From JBKHYJ01 sp046565505 (GTDB lineage Bacteria; Acidobacteriota; Blastocatellia; UBA7656): a stretch of 64,000 nucleotides of DNA. This document shows positions 42,111 through 53,840 of the stretch, in pieces. The notes under the pieces are model-generated. The model worked only from the letters and a program-made list of their open reading frames with translations, had not been told where the DNA came from and ran no database searches. Made by a program: the position numbers and the translations under genes. Where the stretch lies: contig JBKHYJ010000095.1 in the NCBI GenBank assembly GCA_046565505.1, positions 1 through 64,000 of the forward strand, written 5' to 3'. The stretch's first letter is position 1. Each line of letters begins with the position of its first letter.

Positions 42111-42180
42111 GATTGAAGGGTCAATCGATGGCCCTTAATTGGTGGCCTTCAATGCTCGACCCCTGGTCACAAATTTCGGG

Positions 42181-44247
42181 CTAAGCGGCCGCCCTGGGCG
42201 GCGGACTCGCCCTCCTAACGGCCGTCCGCAAACAACGTGTGATGAATAACCCTGCGCAGTAGAGAGTGACCGCCGCCGCTATGAACAAAAAGTAGTGGAT
42301 AGCCAGTATGTAACGGTACTCCGTGTGGAATGCGGACTGGGCGAGCAGGTAGTAGGCCGGCACGGCCAGCAACGCCGCCAGCCCCCTCCGCCTCCCGGCC
42401 AGCCAGAGCAGCCACACGCCAGCCAATATGAGCGGGAGCATAGCCGACGTGGTGAATAGGTTTCGTTGAAGGGCGCGAAGGGGCGCACGCGCGAATCGCG
42501 TCCAGGTTTGCGGAGTCGGGCCGAGCTTGATTAGCCTGGCCTCGCCTACGCGCGCCGCGGGCCGAGCGGCGGCCGGCCCGTTATTGCTTATGACTAGCCT
42601 CACCTCCGTTCTGCCTCCGCTCGCGAATGGGATTTCGATCACCGGGCGCGGCTGCTCGCGTTCCGGGTCGATGTATGGCGCGGGGGCCTCCTCCGCCGGG
42701 GCTTTCCTGGCTCTCTTCTTCGACGCTCTATCACCCTCCGCGGGCTGACCCGGTATCATCGCCGACGCGAGAGTGACGCGCCTGTCTGAAGTAGTCACTT
42801 TCGCCGCGACCGCCCCCGCTTCGAGCGTGGCCGGGAAAGTGAGCACATAGTCTGTGAATTTTTCTACCGCGATGGGCTCGGACGCGAACTGGTCCCCGAA
42901 CTGAGATTCGTCACCCGCGACCCTGATGGCGGGCGGGTCGCCGGCCAGCGTGACTTCCGCCCGGCCCGACAACACTGTGCCGGCGGCGAGCGCCTCGCCC
43001 GGGGCCTTCGACCACGCCACATCACGGCCCCGCCAGTCGGCCGGCCAGTGGCCGAAGGGCGGCTCGGCTGAAACCAGGTCTACGCTCGCGCTGCTGAATG
43101 GCCATTCGTATGGGCGCGAGTCGTTATACCTGAGCATGAAAGCGGCTCGCCGCGCCATCACGCCTGCGAACCAGACGGGGTTCGAGCGGACCACATCGAG
43201 CCCGCGGGCGAGCCGCCCCCTGTCTCGCTCTACGCCATCGGGGGTCCAGACATTTTCCGCATACTCGCGCCGCCCATACCACTCCGCGTCCTTCTCTTTA
43301 ACCTCCACGTCGAAGCCGGGCATGCCGAACCTGCCACTTTTATCGTAATCGGCGATGCCTTCGATTAAGGTTATACCTGCGCCCAGCGACAGCGGGATGA
43401 GGCGGTGGAACACGACCCAGTTGCGGATTGTTATAGGGGAGATGACTATCACCGCGGAAGCCGCGACCGCCGCCGCATACTTCCATCTGCCACCGGTTTT
43501 TATAACCGCCGCGACTACCGCCGCGAGGAATGGCGCGAGCAGCATGGCGTTCGACCTGAGCCAGCACGACAGCCCCACCATCACGCCGGCGGCTATCAGC
43601 GTAGTGAGGCGAGGCCGCTTCGTCGCCCTGATTATTAAGTGCAACGCCGCCAGCACCGGCAGCGCCGCGAGTGAATCCGGCGTGAGCCACAGAGAGTAAA
43701 ATGAAAGGTGTGGCGATATCGCGACAAGAGAGCCGGCTATCACGGCGACGGCGAGCGGGAGCAACTCTGCCGCTATTAAAAAGACCAGCACCGCCGCAAC
43801 GCAGTCGCACGCGATTTGAATAAGCTGTGTGCATCTCAGCAGCGAGTCGTAATCGCCCGACGCTTTAAAGACCACGGCGAGCGCGATCGGATACCCCGGG
43901 GGGTGCAGGATCATTCGGGCGTCGCCCGAATCCGGGTACTCAAGCGGGAAAAGCAGGCGCCCCTCGCGTAGGATCCGTTCAGTCTCTCTCCAGTACGGAT
44001 TGATCAGGTCCTTGAGCATCGCCCCCTTGCGGTCGAGGTCGCCCCGGACATCTTGAAAGCTCAAGAGCCTGACCGCCGCCGCCACAAAGAAAATGACAGC
44101 GCAGACGGCGACCTGAGCGCGCCGCCTCTTCGGCGGCCAAACAGGCGGGGCGATTTCTTGCGCCGCCCGGCCGCGCGGCGCGAGGGCGCCCTTCAGCCAG
44201 TTGGTGATGAGGCCCGGCAGATCGAGCCGTTTTGTCTTTGCGGGCAT
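42181..44247 (-). CDS. Multi-span glycosyltransferase-like membrane protein, copy A
   Basis: 688 residues (694 from a GTG at 44265). A first membrane helix follows a basic leader; then an extracytoplasmic loop with 'DSGDARMILHPPGYPIALAVVF'. Many membrane spans follow ('VMVGLSCWLRSNAMLLAPFLAA', 'SPITIRNWVVFHRLIPLSLGAG'), a periplasmic beta-rich domain about 380-600, and a C-terminal membrane pair. The HPPGYP loop and overall layout match GT39/ArnT-like (GT-C) glycosyltransferases that use lipid-linked sugars. It is a paralogue of copy B (44311-46395), which lies 63 nt upstream on the same strand, so they are probably one operon. The acceptor is unknown. Confidence 0.75.
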   Translation of the reverse strand: MPAKTKRLDLPGLITNWLKGALAPRGRAAQEIAPPVWPPKRRRAQVAVCAVIFFVAAAVRLLSFQDVRGDLDRKGAMLKDLINPYWRETERILREGRLLFPLEYPDSGDARMILHPPGYPIALAVVFKASGDYDSLLRCTQLIQIACDCVAAVLVFLIAAELLPLAVAVIAGSLVAISPHLSFYSLWLTPDSLAALPVLAALHLIIRATKRPRLTTLIAAGVMVGLSCWLRSNAMLLAPFLAAVVAAVIKTGGRWKYAAAVAASAVIVISPITIRNWVVFHRLIPLSLGAGITLIEGIADYDKSGRFGMPGFDVEVKEKDAEWYGRREYAENVWTPDGVERDRGRLARGLDVVRSNPVWFAGVMARRAAFMLRYNDSRPYEWPFSSASVDLVSAEPPFGHWPADWRGRDVAWSKAPGEALAAGTVLSGRAEVTLAGDPPAIRVAGDESQFGDQFASEPIAVEKFTDYVLTFPATLEAGAVAAKVTTSDRRVTLASAMIPGQPAEGDRASKKRARKAPAEEAPAPYIDPEREQPRPVIEIPFASGGRTEVRLVISNNGPAAARPAARVGEARLIKLGPTPQTWTRFARAPLRALQRNLFTTSAMLPLILAGVWLLWLAGRRRGLAALLAVPAYYLLAQSAFHTEYRYILAIHYFLFIAAAVTLYCAGLFITRCLRTAVRRASPPPRAAA
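42299..42434. repeat. 136-nt near-identical tract, copy A
   Basis: Matches 44441-44576 with a single difference (G at 42397, A at 44539). It encodes the C-terminal membrane region 'LILAGVWLLWLAGRRRG…' in both paralogues, while flanking DNA is clearly diverged. Points to recent gene conversion between the two genes. Confidence 0.95.
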
Positions 44248-44310
44248 AAGGATTCGTGTCAGCACATCGTAACGCTGTCGGCCCGGTTTACTACGCGCCG
44301 CCGCGCGACC

Positions 44311-46395
44311 TCAGGGCGAGCCGGTAGACGCGCGAGCATTCTTTCTTTTCGCTAACCTGTACCACCTGCCGAGGCTCTGCCGGATGGCGGCGGCCATGCA
44401 ATAGATGGCCGCCGCCGCCGCCACGAAGAGGAAATAATGAATAGCCAGTATGTAACGGTACTCCGTGTGGAATGCGGACTGGGCGAGCAGGTAGTAGGCC
44501 GGCACGGCCAGCAACGCCGCCAGCCCCCTCCGCCTCCCAGCCAGCCAGAGCAGCCACACGCCAGCCAATATGAGCGAGCGCACCAGCGCGGTCTTGAAGA
44601 TGTTCTTCTGCAAGCCTCGTATGAGCGTGCGGGGATGGCGCGTCCACTGGTTCGGCGTCGGCCCCGCCTCGAACATTTCAACGCGCCCTACGCGAATCGA
44701 CCTCCGCGCCGTTGACGCGCCGCTGTTGGAAAAGACCAGCCTGACCTGCCGCCTGTCCGCGCTCGCGAAATAGAGATTGACCTCTGTCATCTCCGGGTGC
44801 CCGCCCGGCGAGGCGGCCTCGCCGTGGGCCTCGGTTTCTTTCTTCGCGCTTCTCTTTTCTTGAGTCTCAGGAACCGGGACCACCGCGAGGTCTATGCGCG
44901 GGTCGTCCGTCCCTACCTTGATCTCCATCGGCCCTTGTTCGAGCGTCACGCCGAGCCTCAGCACGTAATCAGTATTCTCGCGCACGACGATCATGGCCGA
45001 GGCAAACTGGTCTCCGTGGTTGGCGTCCCCGCTGAAAATTTCGAGCGCCTCGTCATCTGAGAGCGAGACCGCCGCCCCCGGCGATGTGACAGTCCCGCCC
45101 GCCATCAGCTCGTGCGCCGAGCTTGACCAGACCGGCGTCATCTCGCCTATGATTTCGGCGCGGTGGCCGAAGGTCGGGCTTGCCGATATGGAGGGCGCTA
45201 TCGTCGTGAACGGGGTTTCCTGCGGCTTGAAATCATTGTACCTGACCATGAATGCCATGCGGCGCAGCATCACTCCAAAGAACCACAAGGGGTCCGAGCG
45301 GACCGCCCGCATGGCGCGCGCCATGCGGGCGCGGTCGCGCTCTATGCCATCCGGCACCCATAAATTGTCCGCGTAATCGGGCCTGCCGTACCACTCGACA
45401 TCCTTCGCGCGGGCCGCCGCGTCGTCGGACGGCAAATCGAACCTGCGGGCCTTATCGAAATCGCCTATCCCCTCCATCATTGTTATCCCCGCGCCGAGCG
45501 AAAGCGGGATGAAGCGATGGTATACGACCCAGTTGCGGATCGTGATCGGCGCGATCATGATTACAGCCGCGCCGATGAGGGCCAGCGAATAAGTCAGACG
45601 CTTGCCGCGCGGGAACGACGGCACGGCCGCCGCGGCCAGGAAGAAAGCCAGCAGCAGCGCGTTGGACCGCAGCCAGCACGAAAGCCCGACCATCACGCCC
45701 GCCGCGAGGATTGTGGCGAGCCGCGGCCGCTTCCCCGCGCGGATAATCAGATAAACCGCGAGCAGTACGGGGAAGGCCGCCAGCGAGTCCGGCGCGACCA
45801 GCAGCGAATAATAAGCGAGGTGCGGCGAAAGGCCCGCGAGCAAGCCCGCGATGGTCGCGACGGCCAACGGCAGTAACTCGCAGGCGATGGCGAAGACCAG
45901 CAGGCAGGCTAGCGAATCGAAGGTGATCTGTAAGACTCTCATCCTAAGGTCCGCCTCCGCGAGCCTCGACTCTTTATCCGGCCCGCCCGACATCTTGAAG
46001 AACGCGCTCATAATTATCGGGTAACCCGGCGGGTGTATCAGCATGCGCGCATCGCCCGGCTCCACGGGCCGGCGCGGGAACAGGTAGCCGCCAACGTCAT
46101 CTATCCTTCGCACCTCGTCATGGTAGAAAAAGGCCAGCCCTTGAAGGCTCGAACTCTCCTCTAAAAGCTCTGCGTAGTTGTCCTGCCAGCACAGAATTCT
46201 CGTGCCGAGCGCGGCGAAGAAAAGGCATGTACAGACGGTTGCGATCCGCGTCCGGCGCCCGCGCGCGCAGCCGGCCACCCGCGCGGCAAGGGGCGCGCGC
46301 GGATCGCCGGCCTCTTTCGAGTCATTCACTCCTTGCCGCGCGAGCGACCGGCGCGCCAGGCTACGTATTGGATTGAGCAACCCGGATGAAGACAT
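44311..46395 (-). CDS. Multi-span glycosyltransferase-like membrane protein, copy B
   Basis: 694 residues. Same plan as copy A: basic leader, first span, loop with 'GDARMLIHPPGYPIIMSAFF', spans with 'LAAGVMVGLSCWLRSNALLLAF' and 'APITIRNWVVYHRFIPLSLGAG', a periplasmic beta-rich domain about 390-600, and the last two spans. GT-C type (GT39/ArnT-like) transferase is the best guess. Membrane parts are well conserved with copy A; the periplasmic part differs, suggesting different acceptors. No clear ribosome-binding site at 46395. It precedes copy A in the transcript. Confidence 0.75.
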   Translation of the reverse strand: MSSSGLLNPIRSLARRSLARQGVNDSKEAGDPRAPLAARVAGCARGRRTRIATVCTCLFFAALGTRILCWQDNYAELLEESSSLQGLAFFYHDEVRRIDDVGGYLFPRRPVEPGDARMLIHPPGYPIIMSAFFKMSGGPDKESRLAEADLRMRVLQITFDSLACLLVFAIACELLPLAVATIAGLLAGLSPHLAYYSLLVAPDSLAAFPVLLAVYLIIRAGKRPRLATILAAGVMVGLSCWLRSNALLLAFFLAAAAVPSFPRGKRLTYSLALIGAAVIMIAPITIRNWVVYHRFIPLSLGAGITMMEGIGDFDKARRFDLPSDDAAARAKDVEWYGRPDYADNLWVPDGIERDRARMARAMRAVRSDPLWFFGVMLRRMAFMVRYNDFKPQETPFTTIAPSISASPTFGHRAEIIGEMTPVWSSSAHELMAGGTVTSPGAAVSLSDDEALEIFSGDANHGDQFASAMIVVRENTDYVLRLGVTLEQGPMEIKVGTDDPRIDLAVVPVPETQEKRSAKKETEAHGEAASPGGHPEMTEVNLYFASADRRQVRLVFSNSGASTARRSIRVGRVEMFEAGPTPNQWTRHPRTLIRGLQKNIFKTALVRSLILAGVWLLWLAGRRRGLAALLAVPAYYLLAQSAFHTEYRYILAIHYFLFVAAAAAIYCMAAAIRQSLGRWYRLAKRKNARASTGSP
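44441..44576. repeat. 136-nt near-identical tract, copy B
   Basis: Counterpart of 42299-42434, offset 2142 nt, in the same orientation and reading frame, one mismatch. Confidence 0.95.
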
Positions 46396-46539
46396 ATCGA
46401 GTAAGTATATAGAAACAGCATGCGCGCCACACGGCGCAAAACCGCGTCCCGGCGCGGCGCGCGCCTTACGACAGGCTGATGAATTGACGTGACCTGAGTA
46501 TAAAGCTAAGCCCGATTCGCCGCTCAGATTCTCCGCCCC

Positions 46540-47181
46540 TCATATTATGAGAGGTTTTGTGGCTTCTTCCGGCCAGGGGATGAACAGGGATATGTACCTG
46601 ATGTAGCTCCGCGACGAGCCGGGCTCGGCCGCGCCACGGCGTATGTGAGACTTAATAGTCTCGCGCGTGAAGTTGAGGACCTTTATCATCTCGGCGCGGC
46701 GCAGCCGGTCCTCGCCGGGCATACTTTTACTTAACTCATCAAGCCCGGAGCGTATGCGGCGGCTCAGTTCTTCAACGCGCGGCGACGTGCCCCGGTGCTC
46801 GTAGATGAGGCCGCTCTCTTCGGTCTCAAGGTTCTTTATGGCAGTTTCTACGGCGGCGAGCGCCTCCGCATCGACAAGGTCGCCCAGGCGGGAGTTCTTA
46901 TCGCGCCGCGCCTCGACTATCGCGTTGTCCACGGCGTAAATGGCGGCCATGAGGCGCCTGGTGATTTCCGGTATGAATCTGCCTTCGGCGACTTCCTTGC
47001 TGTGAAGCTCGCGTTCGCGCGCCGCCGCTTGCTCGCGGCCCGAACGGAGGTACTGGCAGCTTTCCGGGCAGGCGAGCTTAATCATACGCTCCTCCGCGCA
47101 GCACACGGGGCAGATTTTGGTCCTCAACGCGGGGCAGTATCGCTTCGGCGGTCGCTTGTTACATATCGGGCATAAGGCCAT
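46540..47181 (-). CDS. Cys-rich N-terminal zinc-finger-like protein (unknown)
   Basis: 213 residues. The first 42 residues carry eight cysteines (4, 7, 16, 24, 27, 28, 38, 42): 'ALCPICNKRPPKRYCPALRTK' then 'CPVCCAEE', a likely pair of zinc sites. The rest is helical and charged ('LMAAIYAVDNAIVEARRDKNSRLGDLVDAEALAAVETAIKNLE', 'AEMIKVLNFTRETIKSHIRRG'). No signal peptide; cytoplasmic. The start at 47181 is set by GAGAGG 6 nt upstream; a TTG two codons earlier is less likely. Such proteins recur in Acidobacteriota without known function as far as I recall; binding of nucleic acid or protein is a guess. Confidence 0.65.
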   Translation of the reverse strand: MALCPICNKRPPKRYCPALRTKICPVCCAEERMIKLACPESCQYLRSGREQAAARERELHSKEVAEGRFIPEITRRLMAAIYAVDNAIVEARRDKNSRLGDLVDAEALAAVETAIKNLETEESGLIYEHRGTSPRVEELSRRIRSGLDELSKSMPGEDRLRRAEMIKVLNFTRETIKSHIRRGAAEPGSSRSYIRYISLFIPWPEEATKPLII

Positions 47182-47285
47182 AGACAACCTCTCGGCTGAA
47201 CGAACGGTGACGGCTGTGGAGACGCAAAGAGTATTTTATACGAATCAAAATCATGAGAGTAGCGCCGCGAGACTTTGCGGCGGGC

Positions 47286-49019
47286 TCAGGCATGAGGCGT
47301 CCGCGCCTCGGCCCGCCTCGTAAGCGGGCGACGCCTCCGCCTGAGGGCAGGCCGCAGAATAATCGTCAGCGCTATGACGGAGCTGATTGCGGACAGGAGT
47401 TTGCCCGCCGTTCGGGGCCAGGTGTCTTCAAAGCTCAGCCTCAAGGTGTGCTCGCCCGGCTCTATGGTTAACACGATGTTCCCTTCTTGGCTCGGCCCGA
47501 TTTCGACCGCCCGGCCGTCGGCGCGGGCGACCCAGCCGGGAAAAAACAGCGTTCGGAACCTCAGCACGGATTCCGCGCCCGCGCTGACTGCGTAGCTCTG
47601 CGCGGCGCCCGCATCATCTATGACGGAGACGCTGGCCTGGCCGCGGGTGACTATGACTGGCTCGGCTTCCAACTCCTCATGCCGTCGCCCGTCCCACCAG
47701 ATGGGGTGGTATTCGCGAACTTCTATGTTGGAAAGCTGCCTCCCTTTGTACCACCTTTCACCCAGCGGCGTCCGCGCGATTGTGAGCGCGCTGATCGACA
47801 GGTTGAAAGCAACCGCCGCCGCGAGCGCGGCCGTGTATGCGAAACGCAGCTTGCGGGGGCGCGCCGCGGCCGAAGCCGCCGCCAGCACGGAGACGCCGGC
47901 CGAAACTATCAGCAGCCACCTGGTGGGAAACTGTAGTACGGAAAACACCGGGATTATTCGCCAGAGCGGCAGCGAAATCGCCGTCGTCATTAAAAGGCAG
48001 AGGGCGGTGGTGACCCACACCGCGCGGCGCGCCCCGGCGTCGAGGCCGCATCGACGGTCTTCGCCGCGATTGCCCCATGTGAGAAGAGAGGCCATCGCAA
48101 ATATAAGCAACAGGCCGAGCGCTATCCAGTTGGAGTTGGTCAAAAAAAGCTCCGGGCCTTCGCCGGGTGCGGCGACAGGCGCGCTGAATACGCGGCCGAG
48201 ATTTCTGAAGAGAAAGAACTCTTCGCTGAACCCGAGAATGCGGTTGATGTTCACGTACTTTCTCTCGAAGATGACCGGGACGGCGTAGGCCGCGCCGACC
48301 CCCGCGCCGAGCACCAGGCCCGCCGCGAGGCGAATCAACCGCCGCGCGTCGCGCGTGATGCACATGGCGTAGGCCGGCAGGATCAGCGTGACAGCAAAGA
48401 AGGTGGGCGCGTGAGTCAACAGCACCAGCGCGTAGCTCGCCGCCAGGTATGCGACCGAGCTGTCCCCGCCCTCCGCGCAGACCCGCCGCGCCGTATGGAG
48501 CAGGAGCGGGACCCAGGCGAATGCCCAGAACTCCGACAGGGCCGAACGTGTGTAGAGGTCGAACACATGATATGGCGCGAGGACGTAGAAGGCGGCCGCA
48601 ACTAGGCTCGCGCCGCGCGAGAAAAACGACCTGCTGAAAACGTACATCGTCAGGCCGGAGAGAGACAAAGCGAGCCAGCAAGCAAGCTCAATCGCGGCAA
48701 TAGGCTCCGCGGCGGCGGCGGAGAATGCCGCCACAGCGTAAAAGGACAGGGGCGGGTAGTAAATCATCACGGGGCTGCCCTGCCCGAAGTTAGCCTCGGC
48801 GTGCCAGCGCGGGTAAAGCGCGCCCTCCCTCATCGCGTTAGCGAACCCTGCGGACCACCTGTAGTGCCACGCCGCGTCGTGCCCCTTCGGGAAGTGCCGT
48901 AGGAAGATTGGCAGCATAACCAGCAGTGACAGGCCGGCGATGATTAGAAGCGCCGCCGCGTCGCGCCGCGCTCGCCCGGACCGACTGTGGGATTGGCAAG
49001 GACCGCCTGAGTCTGCCAT
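47286..49019 (-). CDS. PTPS-related multi-span membrane protein
   Basis: 577 residues. About ten membrane spans from residue 25 ('AALLIIAGLSLLVMLPIFL') to 420, then a periplasmic beta domain with 'GQASVSVIDDAGAAQSYAVSAGAESVLRFRTLFFPGWVARADGRAVEIGPSQEGNIVLTIEPGEHTLRLSFEDT'-like strands quoted here only by their ends, and a last span. It has the 'GHDAAWHYRWSAGFANAMREG' and 'YYPPLSFY' loops of the 6-pyruvoyl-tetrahydropterin-synthase-related membrane family (YfhO-like C-terminus), thought to be GT-C glycosyltransferases. Same strand as the Cys-rich protein. ATG 49019 is preferred to a TTG at 49028. Acceptor unknown. Confidence 0.75.
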   Translation of the reverse strand: MADSGGPCQSHSRSGRARRDAAALLIIAGLSLLVMLPIFLRHFPKGHDAAWHYRWSAGFANAMREGALYPRWHAEANFGQGSPVMIYYPPLSFYAVAAFSAAAAEPIAAIELACWLALSLSGLTMYVFSRSFFSRGASLVAAAFYVLAPYHVFDLYTRSALSEFWAFAWVPLLLHTARRVCAEGGDSSVAYLAASYALVLLTHAPTFFAVTLILPAYAMCITRDARRLIRLAAGLVLGAGVGAAYAVPVIFERKYVNINRILGFSEEFFLFRNLGRVFSAPVAAPGEGPELFLTNSNWIALGLLLIFAMASLLTWGNRGEDRRCGLDAGARRAVWVTTALCLLMTTAISLPLWRIIPVFSVLQFPTRWLLIVSAGVSVLAAASAAARPRKLRFAYTAALAAAVAFNLSISALTIARTPLGERWYKGRQLSNIEVREYHPIWWDGRRHEELEAEPVIVTRGQASVSVIDDAGAAQSYAVSAGAESVLRFRTLFFPGWVARADGRAVEIGPSQEGNIVLTIEPGEHTLRLSFEDTWPRTAGKLLSAISSVIALTIILRPALRRRRRPLTRRAEARTPHA

Positions 49020-49138
49020 AACCGGCAAAGAGCGGATTCGCCGCCGGCCGCCGAATCCACAAAGATGTCGAGAATATTTTGCGGCCGCACGGGGGCCGTC
49101 AGCCGTGATGAATCATACAACGTCGGGGCCCCGGATGA

Positions 49139-51145
<2,007 letters not shown>

Positions 51146-51438
51146 ACGTTAGCCCGGCACGCGCGGCTTTCCTTCGCCGCGCGCCCGGATGAGTAATCAG
51201 ATCCCATTATAGCAACATGGCGCGCGGGGATGAATTCGCGCCGGGCGAGCCTGCGCGGCGCTCACGTCGGGAGGCTATCACCAAGTGATTACGAGGTGCG
51301 GTGCCGGGCGCGGCGGCCGCCTGTAAGACTTGTACGACGCGCGGCGCGGGCACGCGGGCGCGGGTGCTGGTCAACGCCGCGCGACCTGTGTATGCTGTTC
51401 AGGTAAGTAATCATCGATTGTCCCTCGAAAATGCGGAT

Positions 51439-52203
51439 ATGCGTATACTGGCGATTTCAGATTTACACACAGACTTCAAAGAGAATATGCGGCTGGTGGA
51501 GGGGATCCCTGACTCGGCGCACGCGGGCGACGCGCTGATCGTGGCCGGGGACATAGCCGACCGAATCGAAGTAATAAAACACACGCTGTCCGTGCTCCGC
51601 TCGAAATTCAAGATGGTCTTCTACACGCCCGGCAACCACGAGCTGTGGACGCGGAACGAGGGGTACGACTCTATAGAAAAGCTTTCGAGAATCCTGAGCC
51701 TCTGCGAGGGCCTGGACGTTCGGACGGCGCCGGCCCGGGTCGCGAGCGTCTGGGTGGTCCCTCTTTTCTCCTGGTACGATCCGGGATTCGACCCCGACGG
51801 CGGCGACGGCGACCTCGAAGGATGGGCCGATTTTCACTTCTGCAAATGGCCGGCGGGGGTGGGGGCCGCGGCCGATTATTTTTTCAGGTTGAACCTGCCG
51901 AACATCAGGCTCTACGATGGCCCCGTGATCTCATTCTCACACTTCCTGCCGCGGATAGAGCTGTTACCCTCGAAAGCGTACCTGAGATTCAAAGGGCTTC
52001 CGAAGGTGGCCGGCAGCAATTTGCTTGAGGACCAGATCAGGGAGTTGAGATCGGTCATACACCTGTTCGGCCACAGCCACATAAACCGTGATTGCGTGCT
52101 CGACGGCGTGCGGTACGTTCAGAACGCGCTTTCTTACCCCAGGGAGCGGTTCACTTCGGGGCTGATGTTGAAAGAGCTTTGGAACTTCAAAAGGGCGAAG
52201 TAG
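51439..52203 (+). CDS. Metallophosphoesterase
   Basis: 254 residues. Calcineurin-type motifs in order: 'MRILAISDLHTDF' (D-x-H), 'VAGDIAD' (GD), 'YTPGNHELW' (GNHE), 'ISFSHFLP' (H) and 'HLFGHSHINRD' (GHxH). Two metal ions; it cleaves a phosphomonoester or phosphodiester in the cytoplasm; substrate unknown. The frame extends to 51301, but that stretch is GC-rich non-conserved sequence and the family N-terminus begins at the Met at 51439. Alone on the plus strand, convergent with the flavoprotein gene. Confidence 0.88.
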   Translation: MRILAISDLHTDFKENMRLVEGIPDSAHAGDALIVAGDIADRIEVIKHTLSVLRSKFKMVFYTPGNHELWTRNEGYDSIEKLSRILSLCEGLDVRTAPARVASVWVVPLFSWYDPGFDPDGGDGDLEGWADFHFCKWPAGVGAAADYFFRLNLPNIRLYDGPVISFSHFLPRIELLPSKAYLRFKGLPKVAGSNLLEDQIRELRSVIHLFGHSHINRDCVLDGVRYVQNALSYPRERFTSGLMLKELWNFKRAK

Positions 52204-52302
52204 CCCGGCGGGCCGGGCGCGGGAATGGGGTTATACTTTGTCGCCCTCCGGTAATGCCCGACCGCTTCCAGAATATTCCAGGGGTTGATTCTTCGTGCGC
52301 CT

Positions 52303-53652
52303 TCAGCCGAGCGCGTACGGGAGCGCGCTCGCCAGCGTCGGGTATGCGTAGACCATATGCTTCAAATCGTCAGCCTTGACCTGGAAGCGCATCGCCAGCG
52401 CGAAGAGGTTTATATTCTCGCCGGCCGCGCCGCCGTAGAGGTGGGCGCCGACTATGCGGCCCGAAGCTTTATCTATAATGACCTTCGCCCGCGCGGCCGC
52501 GCCGCCTTCGATGATCGAGTAAACCTTCCAGCCTCCCATGTCGCTGTTGACGACGGCGACCTCAAGCCCGCGCCCGCGCGCCTCCGCCTCCGTCAGCCCG
52601 ACGGACGCAAGCGGCGGCACCGTGTAGACGGCCCTCGGGATCGCGTCATAGTCCACGCGCTCCGCGTCGCCTTCGAGAAAATTCTTCGACACGATTCGCC
52701 CCTCGTATGACGCGACGGGGGAAAGCTGCATGCGGCCGTGCGCGTCGCCCGCGGCAAAGACGGCGGGGTTGGAGGGGCTTCTGAGATAATCGTTCACGAC
52801 CACGCCCCGGCGGTCGGTCTTGACTTCGGCTCTATCGAGGGCGAGGTCGCCTATCGACGCGACGCGGCCCGCCGCGTTGAGCACGAAGTCCGCCCGCGCG
52901 GTGTGCGACTGGCCGCCCGCCTCGAACTCCATAATAAGGCCATCGCCCTGCTGGCGGATAGATTTCGCCCTCGCCTGAAAAATAAACTCGATGCCCAGGC
53001 CGGCCGAAAATTCCGTGAGGGCCGCCACCACCTCCTCGTCTTCGCCAGAGAGCACCTGCTTGCCCGGGGTGATGATTTTCACGCGGGCGCCCAGGCGCGC
53101 GAAGACCTGCCCGAACTCCATAGCGACCACCCCCGCGCCGATGATTACAAGGTCGTCGGGCACGTCGCGCAGCGCGAGAATGTCGTCGCTCGTTTTGGCC
53201 AGGCCGGCGCCCTCGAAGCCGAGCGGCCGGGGCGTGGACCCCGTCGCGACGACGAACGCGGATGCTTCTATACGCTCGCCGTTTACTTCCAGCGAGTTCC
53301 TGGAAATGAATCGAGGCGCCCCTTGAATAAGGTCGATGCCCTGCTCTTTCAAAGAGGCTTCGGCGGCCGCAGTAACCGGGCCCGTGAAGCTCTCTTTCCG
53401 GTCGATCACGCGGGACCAATCGACGCGCGGCGCGTTCACATCTATGCCGAATTTCGACGCGTGCCGAATCTCTTCGAGGAGTTCCGTGCTTCGCACGAGC
53501 ACCTTCTTAGGGTTGCAGCCGTTCAAAGAGCAAAGCCCGCCGATGGGGCCGCGGTCGATCAGGGCCGTCCGGCGGCCGGCCGACGCCACCTGCGAAGCCG
53601 CGGTCAGGCCCGCGTTGCCGCCGCCGATTGCTATAAAATCATAGGTCCTCAT
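52303..53652 (-). CDS. Pyridine nucleotide-disulfide oxidoreductase (FAD), class I-like
   Basis: 449 residues. FAD site GGGNAG (10-15), redox pair Cys41-x4-Cys46 (GGLCSLNGCNPKK), second FAD motif 'AVFAAGDAHG', NAD(P) site 'IIGAGVVAMEFGQVFARLG'. Similar to dihydrolipoyl dehydrogenase, mercuric or glutathione reductase. The C-terminal His-Glu pair (HPT..E) that acts as base in those enzymes is replaced by Y-PT-LAS, so the thiol chemistry must differ. CAGGAGG lies 6 nt before the ATG. It sits next to the F420 genes but 188 nt and a hairpin separate it from CofH. Confidence 0.85.
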   Translation of the reverse strand: MRTYDFIAIGGGNAGLTAASQVASAGRRTALIDRGPIGGLCSLNGCNPKKVLVRSTELLEEIRHASKFGIDVNAPRVDWSRVIDRKESFTGPVTAAAEASLKEQGIDLIQGAPRFISRNSLEVNGERIEASAFVVATGSTPRPLGFEGAGLAKTSDDILALRDVPDDLVIIGAGVVAMEFGQVFARLGARVKIITPGKQVLSGEDEEVVAALTEFSAGLGIEFIFQARAKSIRQQGDGLIMEFEAGGQSHTARADFVLNAAGRVASIGDLALDRAEVKTDRRGVVVNDYLRSPSNPAVFAAGDAHGRMQLSPVASYEGRIVSKNFLEGDAERVDYDAIPRAVYTVPPLASVGLTEAEARGRGLEVAVVNSDMGGWKVYSIIEGGAAARAKVIIDKASGRIVGAHLYGGAAGENINLFALAMRFQVKADDLKHMVYAYPTLASALPYALG

Positions 53653-53799
53653 CCGCCGCCTCCTGTCCAGCATGAAGAGTATTAACAGCCGAAGTGTTAA
53701 GGTTTCGACGTGAAGTCTTTGGCGGGGCGTTTCCGGTGGCGCCCTCCGCCGACCGTATGCCGGGGCCGCCGAAATATATTCCAGAGAGGTCTCTTTACG

Positions 53800-53829
53800 C
53801 CCGCGACTTGCGCCGGCGCAAGTCGCGGG
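53800..53829 (-). terminator. Perfect 30-nt palindrome after cofH
   Basis: Arms CCCGCGACTTGCGCC (53800-53814) and GGCGCAAGTCGCGGG (53815-53829) without a spacer, 12 nt past the stop of cofH. No T-run on either strand. Probably stops or processes the cofH transcript; it could also be a protein-binding palindrome. Confidence 0.5.
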
Positions 53830-53840
53830 TCCGCGATGGA

